Source of the DNA: Collinsella aerofaciens | GTDB lineage: Bacteria; Actinomycetota; Coriobacteriia; Coriobacteriales; Coriobacteriaceae | Length of the DNA: 64,000 nt | Reading direction: 5' to 3' | Assembly (NCBI RefSeq): GCF_028209625.1 | Contig: NZ_JAQLDU010000009.1 | Location: forward strand, 1 to 64,000 | Shown: piece by piece, positions 23,947 to 31,141 of the stretch | Position numbering within the stretch: the stretch's first letter is position 1 | How the letters are laid out: every line of letters starts with the position of its first letter | Made by a program: the position numbers and the translations under genes | The notes under the pieces: model-generated | The model's input: only the letters and a program-made list of their open reading frames with translations | The model's database searches: none | Told to the model about the DNA's origin: nothing

Positions 23947-25622
23947 TGAAGGAGCTTTCCGAGGTCCTGCAGGATTGGGAGGCCGTGATCGGCCTGGAGA
24001 TCCATACCGAGCTCACCGCACTCGATACCAAGATGTTCTGCAACTGCAAGCTCAGCCACGATGACGAGCCCAACGCCAACGTGTGCCCGGTGTGCCTGGG
24101 CCTGCCCGGCGCCCTGCCGGTGCCCAACAAGCGCGCCATCGAGAGCATCGTCAGGGCAGGTCTCGCCACCAACTGCGAGATCCAGCGCCACTCGATGTTC
24201 TACCGTAAGCACTACTTCTATCCCGATATGGCCAAGAACTTCCAGACCACGCAGGGTCCGGTTGCCTTTGCCATGTACGGTCACCTCGATCTGGACGTGA
24301 CCGGCCGCGGTGCCGCCGAGCGCCCCGACTGCGCGTTTGGCGAGGCCGAGGCCCAGAGCCTGGCGAGCGCCTCGGCCAACGCCGAGGGCCTGTCCACGTC
24401 CATGACGTCGACCATGCGCGAGGGCAACCAGCGTGCCGGCCATCTGGCCAGCTACGACGCGTCCAACCTGCAGATGCCCGAGCGTCGCGAGGACGGTTCC
24501 TACACGGTGCCCATCCGCATCCTGCGCATCCACATGGAGGAGGATGCCGCCAAGATGGTGCACGTGGGCGGTGCCGAGGGCCGCATTACCGCCGCGGCCG
24601 AGTCGCTCGTCGACTACAACCGCTGCGGTACGCCGCTGATCGAGCTTGTCACCGAGCCCGACTTGCGTACGCCCGAGGAGGCGCGCCTGTTTATGGAGAA
24701 GCTCCGTCGCATCTTTGTGACGCTGGGTATTTCGGACTGCTCCATGGAGAAGGGTTCCATGCGCTGCGATGGCAACGTGTCGCTGCGCCGCCGCGGCGAG
24801 ACCAAGCTGGGTACCAAGACCGAGCTCAAGAACCTCAACTCGTTTAAGAGCCTGCACGATGGCCTTGCCTACGAGATCTGCCGCCAGGCCGAGGTGCTCG
24901 AGGAGGGCGGCATCATCTACCAGGAGACCCGCCACTGGGAGCCCAGCCGCAAGCGCACCGTGGTCATGCGCGTGAAGGAGACGGCCGACGACTATCGCCT
25001 GTTCCCCGATCCCGACCTAGCGCCGTTCGATTTGGACGACGAGTTCATCGATCGCTGCCGCGGCGAGATCCCGGAGCTGCCCGATGCCAAGCGCACCCGC
25101 TTTGAGGCCGATTTTGGCATTAAGGCGGCCGATGCCGAGCAGATCGCCGGCGACCCGGAGTTTGCCGAGTTCTTTGAGGCCGCCGCTGCCGGTATGGCCG
25201 GCAAGGAGGCCCAGACGGTCGCAAACCTGCTGGTCAACGAGATGATCGCCTACCTTAAGGGCGCGGGTGTGTCGTTGACTGAGTCCGGCATCGCGCCGGC
25301 TCAGGTGGCGGCGCTTGCCAAGCTGCTCGCGACCGATGCCATCAGCTCCAACCAGGCGCACGAGGTCTTTGAGGCCATGGCCCAGACCGGCGACGACCCC
25401 AACAAGATTGTCGACGAGCGCGGCATGCGTCAGGTGAGCGATGCCGGCGCACTGCAGCCCATCGTAGACGAGGTGCTGACAAACTGTGCCGAGCAGGCGC
25501 AGCAGTATCGTGACGGCAACCAGAAGGTTATCGGCTTTTTGGTGGGCCAGTGCATGAAGGCGAGCCGCGGCAAGGGCAACCCGAAGCTCTTCAACGAGTT
25601 GCTGAGAACGTCGCTCTCGTAG
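23946..25622 (+). CDS. gatB: Asp/Glu-tRNA amidotransferase subunit B
   Basis: This 558-residue subunit activates mischarged Glu-tRNA or Asp-tRNA by phosphorylation and transfers ammonia. The N-terminal EAVIGLEIHTEL and zinc-type cysteines CNCK...CPVCLG, then YPDMAKNFQTTQ, are hallmark GatB motifs; the C-terminal 150 residues are the helical YqeY-like tRNA-binding tail. The family length is usually about 475-500, so this copy carries extra residues within the central part. Last gene of gatCAB; a perfect 28-bp inverted repeat begins 7 bp after its stop. Confidence 0.96.
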   Translation: MKELSEVLQDWEAVIGLEIHTELTALDTKMFCNCKLSHDDEPNANVCPVCLGLPGALPVPNKRAIESIVRAGLATNCEIQRHSMFYRKHYFYPDMAKNFQTTQGPVAFAMYGHLDLDVTGRGAAERPDCAFGEAEAQSLASASANAEGLSTSMTSTMREGNQRAGHLASYDASNLQMPERREDGSYTVPIRILRIHMEEDAAKMVHVGGAEGRITAAAESLVDYNRCGTPLIELVTEPDLRTPEEARLFMEKLRRIFVTLGISDCSMEKGSMRCDGNVSLRRRGETKLGTKTELKNLNSFKSLHDGLAYEICRQAEVLEEGGIIYQETRHWEPSRKRTVVMRVKETADDYRLFPDPDLAPFDLDDEFIDRCRGEIPELPDAKRTRFEADFGIKAADAEQIAGDPEFAEFFEAAAAGMAGKEAQTVANLLVNEMIAYLKGAGVSLTESGIAPAQVAALAKLLATDAISSNQAHEVFEAMAQTGDDPNKIVDERGMRQVSDAGALQPIVDEVLTNCAEQAQQYRDGNQKVIGFLVGQCMKASRGKGNPKLFNELLRTSLS

Positions 25623-25628
25623 CTGCGA

Positions 25629-25771
25629 GGCCGGGGAAGCCCCGAGTCGCCGGGGTATTTCCTCCAAATTTCAAACAGTCCTATGCAAGACGAAGGCCAC
25701 ATTTAGTGGCCTTCTTTGCATGCGGAACTCATTTGGAGCAAACACCCCGGCGACTCGGGGCTTCCCCGGCC
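25629..25771. repeat. Nested inverted repeat after gatB
   Basis: A perfect 28-bp arm (25629-25656) is matched in reverse complement at 25744-25771. Inside are CTCCAAAT/ATTTGGAG and a terminator hairpin (25692-25717), so the whole 143 bp is a nested palindrome. Confidence 0.9.
25692..25717 (+). terminator. Terminator hairpin 1 of 3 after gatCAB
   Basis: GAAGGCCAC and GTGGCCTTC pair around loop ATTTA, followed by TTT. Confidence 0.8.
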
Positions 25772-25818
25772 AGACGACTCGGCCGTTCGGGTCAGGCGGG
25801 GCTGAATGGAATAGAGTG

Positions 25819-25850
25819 AATGGGCGCGCCGTTGGCGCGCCCATTGTTTT
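25819..25850 (+). terminator. Terminator hairpin 2 of 3
   Basis: AATGGGCGCGCC and GGCGCGCCCATT form a 12-bp perfect stem with a 3-base loop, followed by GTTTT. Confidence 0.8.
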
Positions 25851-25948
25851 GGAGGGAACTCATTTTGAGCAAGCACCCGCCCTGCCGGGGCTCCCGGGTT
25901 CTGCAACGACTCGGCCGTTCGGGTCAGGCGGGCTGGATTGAATTTGGT

Positions 25949-25980
25949 GAATGAGGGCGCCGTTGGTGCCTTCATTCTTT
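25949..25980 (+). terminator. Terminator hairpin 3 of 3
   Basis: GAATGAGGGCGCC and GGTGCCTTCATTC form a 13-bp stem with wobble pairs, followed by TTT on the plus strand. It abuts the stop codon of the convergent AraC gene. Confidence 0.75.
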
Positions 25981-26983
25981 ATATATGTTGGGAGCGCCAA
26001 GCGGTGGGGGTGGTGCCGGTGTGTTGCTTGAAGGCTTGGGCGAAGGCGGCCTGCTGAGGGTAGCCTAGACGCTCTGCCACCTGCGCTATCGTCAGCGAGC
26101 TGTCGGCCAAAAGGTCCTGTGCTCGCTCCATACGGCGTCTGCGGATGTAGGCGCCCAGGGACTCGCCAGTTTGGGCCTTAAAGGTGGCGCATAGCTTGGA
26201 GCGGCTTGTGTAGAGCCTCTCGGCCACTTCGTTGACACCCACACGCCTGCCTTTGTCGAGCGCGCACTCAATCATCGCCGTCGCTTCCTCGGCAATGGTT
26301 ATGCTGGCGCGTGTGTCTGCCGCCCGCCGCGCCTGCTTGTGGGCCGCGCGCGAACAGGCGAGCTCCGCGACCATGGTCTCCACGATGCCTTGCATATAGA
26401 CGTGTCCGCCTACGGTGCGGGCGCGGTCCTCGTTAATCCGGCGCAGCGTGTGGCAGATGGCAGACGTCGCCTCCTCGTGCCACGACTCGGCAAACGCTTC
26501 AAAGACTCCTGCGAACTCAGTGGGATACCGATGCTCCAGCTCGTCAAAATACCCGGGCAAAAAGAGCACCGAGCGCGAGTGATAAAGCTGCCCTGCAAAC
26601 AGCGGACTTAGCTCCTCGCCGCAGCTATCTTGGATAAAGCTGCACACCGCGCTGTTCGGCCACGGTCCATGCAGGGGTTTAAGGTTCGCAGGCGTTATGC
26701 CGGCTTCGGGCATGCACATGAGCGTGGGCGCGCTGACCTCGCTCACGCACGCGTACGGTTCGGGTGTGTATTCGGCCAGGTACATATCGTGCGTCGGGGT
26801 AATGTAATGCTCCATGACGATGCAGGCAGGGGAGAGGGGCATGATCCATGCGCGTCCGTGCGCCCGATCGTTTGCCACCTCGCCGGTAAAGACGGCGCCC
26901 TTGCCGGTAAGCTCCAGGCCAAACTGCTCAAACTGCGGTGCATAGAGCTCGGTTATGTCGGTCGCTGCCCGTCGTATTTGCAA
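25979..26983 (-). CDS. AraC family transcriptional regulator
   Basis: This 334-residue protein has a C-terminal AraC/XylS double helix-turn-helix (about 225-332), including GVNEVAERLYTSRSKLCATF and SLTIAQVAERLGYPQQAAFA. The first 200 residues are a sensor domain without a motif I can name. The start is TTG with GGAAAGG upstream. It is divergent from the ABC pair at 27098, sharing a 114-bp control region; the arrangement resembles YbtA with YbtPQ of siderophore systems. It probably activates the ABC genes in response to a ligand. Confidence 0.9.
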   Translation of the reverse strand: MQIRRAATDITELYAPQFEQFGLELTGKGAVFTGEVANDRAHGRAWIMPLSPACIVMEHYITPTHDMYLAEYTPEPYACVSEVSAPTLMCMPEAGITPANLKPLHGPWPNSAVCSFIQDSCGEELSPLFAGQLYHSRSVLFLPGYFDELEHRYPTEFAGVFEAFAESWHEEATSAICHTLRRINEDRARTVGGHVYMQGIVETMVAELACSRAAHKQARRAADTRASITIAEEATAMIECALDKGRRVGVNEVAERLYTSRSKLCATFKAQTGESLGAYIRRRRMERAQDLLADSSLTIAQVAERLGYPQQAAFAQAFKQHTGTTPTAWRSQHI

Positions 26984-27026
26984 AAGCGTCCCTTTCCTTT
27001 GCAGAAACGTCCACGCCTGGCTCGAT

Positions 27027-27044
27027 TGTGAGCCATGGCTAACA
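27027..27044. promoter_or_regulatory. Palindromic operator between AraC and ABC genes
   Basis: TGTGAGCCATGGCTAACA is an 18-bp palindrome with one mismatched pair. On the other strand it shares GTTAGCCATGGCT-AC with the site at 30751-30768. The GTTAGCC half-site resembles DtxR/IdeR-type metalloregulator boxes (GGTTAGSCTAACC), although the centre differs. Confidence 0.55.
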
Positions 27045-27097
27045 CATCAATGATAAGTTCATTACGGTTAACTCTCAAGCCGTTAGAAAGGAATCTC

Positions 27098-28924
27098 ATG
27101 GCAAAGGGATCAAAAAAGGAAGGCGGCGGTATCGGCGAGCTGCTTGCATATGCCGGCGACCGTAAATCCCTAACATATTTGGGCATGGCCCTCTCGGCGC
27201 TCTCGCAGCTGCTGAGCTTTGGCCCGTACGTGTGCATTTGGCTTGTCGCGCGCGATCTGATCGCCGTGGCACCTAACTGGAGCGAAGCCTGCGGCATCGC
27301 GACGTATGGCTGGTGGGCCGTGGGGTTTGCGCTGGCAAGCATCGTGGTCTATTTCGTGGGGCTCATGTGCACGCACCTGTCTGCGTTTCGCTGCGCGTCC
27401 AATATTCGCAAGACTACGAGCGAGCACCTGCTTAAGCTGCCGCTTGGCTACTTTATCACACACGCCACCGGTGAGTTGCGCCGTATCGTAGACGGATGCG
27501 CCGCTTCCACCGAGACCCTGCTCGCGCACATGCTGCCCGATATCGCAGGCGCCGCCGCCATGGTCGTGGGCTTGCTCGTGCTGCTTTTCGCCCTCGATTG
27601 GCGCTTGGGCGCGGCATGCCTCATTTCGGTGGCCGTTTCGTTTTGCGCCATGGCCACCATGATGAGCGGCAAGGGCGCCGAGTTTATGAAGGCCTACATG
27701 GGCGCGCTGGTCAAGATGAACAAGACCGGCACCGAATACGTGCGCGGCATCCCCGTGGTCAAGGTGTTCCAGCAGACGGTCTACTCCTTTAAGGCGTTCC
27801 ACGACGCGATCGCCGAATACGCCGACATGGCGCAAAACTATGCGGGCACGTTCTGCCGAGGCCCGCAGGTGCTCAACCTTACCGCGCTCAATGGTCTTGT
27901 GACATTCCTGTTGCCCGTGGCGTTGCTGTTGGCGCCGGGCGAGACGGACTTCGCGCATTTTATGGCCAACTTCACGTTTTACGCGATATTTTCGGCCGTG
28001 GTACCAACGGCCATGACCAAGCTCATGTTTGTGGGCGAGGCCTCTCAGATGAGTGCCGATTCGCTGGCTCGCATTCGAAGCGTCATGGATTCCAAGCAGC
28101 TCTCCGTGCCTGCCCAGCCCAAGCACCCCGCCGGCGGCGACGTGCGATTTGAGGACGTGAGCTTTACCTACGAGGGTGCCGAGGCACCTGCCGTCAACCA
28201 TGTGAGCTTTAGCGTTTCTGCAGGTAGCACCCTCGCGTTGGTGGGTCCCTCTGGCGGCGGTAAGTCAACCTGTGCCAGTCTGATCCCGCGTTTTTGGGAT
28301 GTTTCCGCAGGTCGTGTGCTCGTAGGCGGTGTAGACGTTCGCGACATGGATCCGCACGAGCTTATGGACCAGGTCGCCTTTGTGTTTCAGACCAACCAGC
28401 TGTTCCGCCAAACACTTGCCGATAACGTGCGCGCCTCCAAGCCTGGGGCCACTGACGACGAAGTGCGCGCGGCCCTCTCCGCGGCCCAGTGCGACGATAT
28501 CGTGGCCAAGCTCCCGCAGGGCATCAATACCATGCTCGGCGCCGGCGGGGCGTACCTTTCGGGCGGCGAGGTCCAGCGTGTGGCGCTCGCCCGCGCAATC
28601 CTTAAGGACGCGCCAATCGTGGTGCTCGACGAGGCCACGGCGTTTGCCGACCCCGAGAACGAAGCGCTCATCCAGCGCGCCTTTAGCAAGCTGGCGGCGG
28701 GTCGCACGGTCATTATGATCGCGCATCGGCTTTCGACCGTGGTGGGGGCCGACAAGATCGTGGTGCTCAACCAAGGAGGCGTGCAGGAGGCTGGCACCCA
28801 TGCCGAGCTACTGTCCCAAAACGGTCTATACGCCAAGATGTGGGCCGAATACGAACAGGCCGCGAGCTGGAAAATCACTGCGGCGACCGCGGATGCCGCC
28901 GTCACGAAGGGGGGCGAGGCCTAA
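27098..28924 (+). CDS. ABC transporter ATPase/permease, YbtP/IrtA-like
   Basis: This 608-residue half-transporter has six membrane helices (about 25-320) and an ATPase domain (about 345-580). Walker A is GPSGGGKST, the signature LSGGEVQR, Walker B VVLDEATAFADPENE, and H-loop IAHRLS. The ATAFADPENE variant is one I associate with exporter-fold siderophore importers (YbtPQ, IrtAB). The ATG at 27098 follows AGAAAGG; an in-frame start at 27035 lacks a site. It forms a pair with the next gene. Siderophore or metal-chelate uptake is an inference from the motif, AraC neighbour and the upstream operator; export is possible. Confidence 0.88.
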   Translation: MAKGSKKEGGGIGELLAYAGDRKSLTYLGMALSALSQLLSFGPYVCIWLVARDLIAVAPNWSEACGIATYGWWAVGFALASIVVYFVGLMCTHLSAFRCASNIRKTTSEHLLKLPLGYFITHATGELRRIVDGCAASTETLLAHMLPDIAGAAAMVVGLLVLLFALDWRLGAACLISVAVSFCAMATMMSGKGAEFMKAYMGALVKMNKTGTEYVRGIPVVKVFQQTVYSFKAFHDAIAEYADMAQNYAGTFCRGPQVLNLTALNGLVTFLLPVALLLAPGETDFAHFMANFTFYAIFSAVVPTAMTKLMFVGEASQMSADSLARIRSVMDSKQLSVPAQPKHPAGGDVRFEDVSFTYEGAEAPAVNHVSFSVSAGSTLALVGPSGGGKSTCASLIPRFWDVSAGRVLVGGVDVRDMDPHELMDQVAFVFQTNQLFRQTLADNVRASKPGATDDEVRAALSAAQCDDIVAKLPQGINTMLGAGGAYLSGGEVQRVALARAILKDAPIVVLDEATAFADPENEALIQRAFSKLAAGRTVIMIAHRLSTVVGADKIVVLNQGGVQEAGTHAELLSQNGLYAKMWAEYEQAASWKITAATADAAVTKGGEA

Positions 28925-30682
28925 ATGTTCACCTCATTCCAAAAGAAGTATTTCCTATCCGATAAAGGTGTCGCCGGCGTAAAACGTGGCATTTTCTGGA
29001 CCACACTCACTAATCTCATTACCATGGCCGGCATGGGTTTTTTATTCCTGGTTATGGCCGGCTTTGTCGAGCATCTCGCCAGCGGGGCTGACCTGCCGGA
29101 TGCCCTGCCGATCGTGGGCGGCCTCCTGGTCTTTTTCGTGTTGCTCTTTGCCTCTAACTGGCAGCAGTATTACTACACCTACTGCATCTTTTACGAGGAG
29201 TGCGGCAAGCAGCGTATGGAGATCGCCGAGCGCTTGCGCAAACTGCCGCTGTCGTTTTTTGGTCGTCGTGATCTGGCCGATTTAACCGAGACCATCATGG
29301 GTGACGTCCAGGCCATGGAGCACGCTTACAGCCACGTGCTGGGAGAGCTTTGGGGTGCCATCATCGCAAGCGCCATTGTGTTCGTGGCGTCGCTGCTCTT
29401 TTGCTGGCAGCTGGCGATCGCGGCGTTTTGGAGCGTTCCCGTGGCCTTTGCCGTGCTGTATCTAACACGCGGGCCCATGACCCCGGTGTTCGATCTCGTG
29501 CGCGCCGAGAAGGTCAAGGTCACCGAGGCGATTCAAGAGACGCTCGACTGCGCGCGCGAGATCCGTGCCACCAACCAGGAGGCTCATTATCTTGAGGGGC
29601 TCAACGCCGTGATCGATGCCGAGGAGCGCGAGACCACCAAGGGCGAGCTCGCCAATGGGCTTTTGGTCAACTCCGCCTTTGCCATCCTGCGTCTGGGCAT
29701 TGCCACCACGTTGGTCACGGGCGCCGCGATGGTCGCCTCCGGGCAGGTCGACTTTTTGGTGATGTTTGCCTTCCTGCTTATGGTGAGCCGTATCTATGCA
29801 CCCTTTGACCAGGCGTTAATGTTAATGTCCGAGCTGTTTGCCGCCGAGTCGTCGGCCAAGCGCATGCGTTCCATCATGGAAGAGCCCGTGGCGCGGGGCA
29901 GCGAGCAGTTTGAGCCCGTAGGCCACGATGTGGTGTTCGATCACGTGGCATTTGGCTATGGTGCGGGCGAGGACGGCCGCGCCGGCGAGAAAGTTCTTAC
30001 CGATGTGAGCTTTACCGCCAAGGAAGGCGAGGTTACGGCACTGGTCGGTCCTTCGGGCTCCGGTAAGTCCACGGTGAGCCGCCTGGCCGCGCGCTTTTGG
30101 GACGCCACCGAAGGCACGGTCACCGTGGGCGGCGTGGATGTTGCGAGCGTGGATCCCGAGGTGTTGCTGCGCGACTATGCCATTGTGTTTCAAGACGTGC
30201 TGCTCTTTGACGACACGGTGATGGGAAACATCCGCCTTGGCCGTCGCGATGCCACCGATGAGGAAGTGCTTGCCGCCGCGCGTGCCGCCAACTGCGACGA
30301 GTTTGTAAGCCGCATGCCGCAGGGCTACGACACCATGATCGGCGAGAACGGCTCCAAGCTGTCCGGCGGCGAGCGCCAGCGCATCTCCATCGCCCGTGCG
30401 CTGCTCAAAGATGCGCCGATCGTGCTGTTGGACGAGGCGACGGCGAGCTTGGATGTGGAGAACGAGACCGTGGTTCAGCAGGCGCTCTCCCGTCTGCTCG
30501 CAGGTAAGACGGTTATCGTTATTGCCCACCGTATGCGTACGGTGGAAAATGCCGACAAAATCGTTGTACTCAAGGATGGTGTGGTTGCCGAGCAGGGCAC
30601 TCCGGCGCAGCTCAAGGCGGCAGGTGGAGAATTCGCCCGCATGGTGGCGCTGCAAAAGGAAGCAGCTACCTGGCAGTTGTAA
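28925..30682 (+). CDS. ABC transporter ATPase/permease, YbtQ/IrtB-like partner
   Basis: This 585-residue half-transporter is one base downstream of its partner, with GGGGGGCGAGG before the ATG. Membrane helices cover about residues 15-310 and the ATPase domain about 335-575. Both ATP sites look complete: Walker A GPSGSGKST, signature LSGGERQR, Walker B IVLLDEATASLD, and IAHRMRTV. It should form a heterodimer with the upstream protein in the cell membrane. The substrate is unknown; iron-chelate uptake is the leading guess from context. Confidence 0.88.
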   Translation: MFTSFQKKYFLSDKGVAGVKRGIFWTTLTNLITMAGMGFLFLVMAGFVEHLASGADLPDALPIVGGLLVFFVLLFASNWQQYYYTYCIFYEECGKQRMEIAERLRKLPLSFFGRRDLADLTETIMGDVQAMEHAYSHVLGELWGAIIASAIVFVASLLFCWQLAIAAFWSVPVAFAVLYLTRGPMTPVFDLVRAEKVKVTEAIQETLDCAREIRATNQEAHYLEGLNAVIDAEERETTKGELANGLLVNSAFAILRLGIATTLVTGAAMVASGQVDFLVMFAFLLMVSRIYAPFDQALMLMSELFAAESSAKRMRSIMEEPVARGSEQFEPVGHDVVFDHVAFGYGAGEDGRAGEKVLTDVSFTAKEGEVTALVGPSGSGKSTVSRLAARFWDATEGTVTVGGVDVASVDPEVLLRDYAIVFQDVLLFDDTVMGNIRLGRRDATDEEVLAAARAANCDEFVSRMPQGYDTMIGENGSKLSGGERQRISIARALLKDAPIVLLDEATASLDVENETVVQQALSRLLAGKTVIVIAHRMRTVENADKIVVLKDGVVAEQGTPAQLKAAGGEFARMVALQKEAATWQL

Positions 30683-30689
30683 GAAGGGG

Positions 30690-30708
30690 CAAAGGGACAG
30701 TCCCTTTG
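30690..30708. repeat. Short palindrome after the ABC pair
   Basis: CAAAGGGAC and GTCCCTTTG meet around a single A. It recalls the GGGACAG core of family 2 elements and may help end transcription of the ABC operon. Confidence 0.6.
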
Positions 30709-30750
30709 TCACATTGACAATCGGTTACTCCGCATCGTTAATTTTCAAAA

Positions 30751-30768
30751 GGTTAGCCATGGCTGACC
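30751..30768. promoter_or_regulatory. Palindromic operator upstream of the metal ATPase operon
   Basis: GGTTAGCCATGGCTGACC is an 18-bp palindrome (20 bp with flanking A/T) with one mismatch. It closely matches the site at 27027-27044 and the half-site of DtxR/IdeR-type boxes. It lies about 110 bp upstream of the DUF6110-like gene. Confidence 0.6.
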
Positions 30769-30877
30769 TAGATAGTTAGATAAAATTGAGATATTTCAAA
30801 AGCGTGCTCGAGCAAACTTGTTTACTCGGGTGCTGAGGCACCATGCCGCGTCCAATGCGGCAAAAGGGAGAGACATC

Positions 30878-31123
30878 ATGAAGAAGTCCACGTTCAACAC
30901 CCTGCTTGTCGGTGGCGGTTTTCTGCTTGGCACGGCCGGCATCAAGCTGCTTACCAGCGCTCCGGTCAAGAATGCCTGCGTTCAGGGCATTGCGTGCGGC
31001 ATGCGCATCAAGAACGGCTACCAGGACATGGTCGAGCAGGCCAAGGCTAATGTCGACGACATGGTTGCCGAGGCTGCTTACATCACCCAGAGCGAGGCCG
31101 CTGCTGACGAGGCAGCCGAGTAA
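30878..31123 (+). CDS. DUF6110-like small membrane-associated protein
   Basis: This 81-residue protein starts at an ATG preceded by AAAGGGAGAG. An N-terminal hydrophobic stretch VGGGFLLGTAGIKLL is followed by APVKNACVQGIACGMRIKNG and an acidic Ala/Glu-rich tail ending EAAADEAAE. This matches my memory of DUF6110 proteins, which commonly sit beside heavy-metal P-type ATPases; the assignment was not checked. It lies 18 bp upstream of such an ATPase and downstream of the metalloregulator-like box. It may be an accessory or chaperone of the transporter; molecular function is unknown. Confidence 0.65.
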   Translation: MKKSTFNTLLVGGGFLLGTAGIKLLTSAPVKNACVQGIACGMRIKNGYQDMVEQAKANVDDMVAEAAYITQSEAAADEAAE

Positions 31124-31141
31124 CGCTCCCAGGCACAAACT

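Larger units (their letters stand above)
25724..25980. repeat. Two-unit tandem repeat (about 127 bp each) with terminator hairpins
   Basis: Unit 1 (25724-25850) and unit 2 (25854-25980) share GGAACTCATTTT-like starts, GAGCAA-CACC, the block CGACTCGGCCGTTCGGGTCA and an ending hairpin (25819-25845 and 25949-25977) with T-runs. The shared layout implies duplication of a terminator-bearing unit. Confidence 0.8.
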
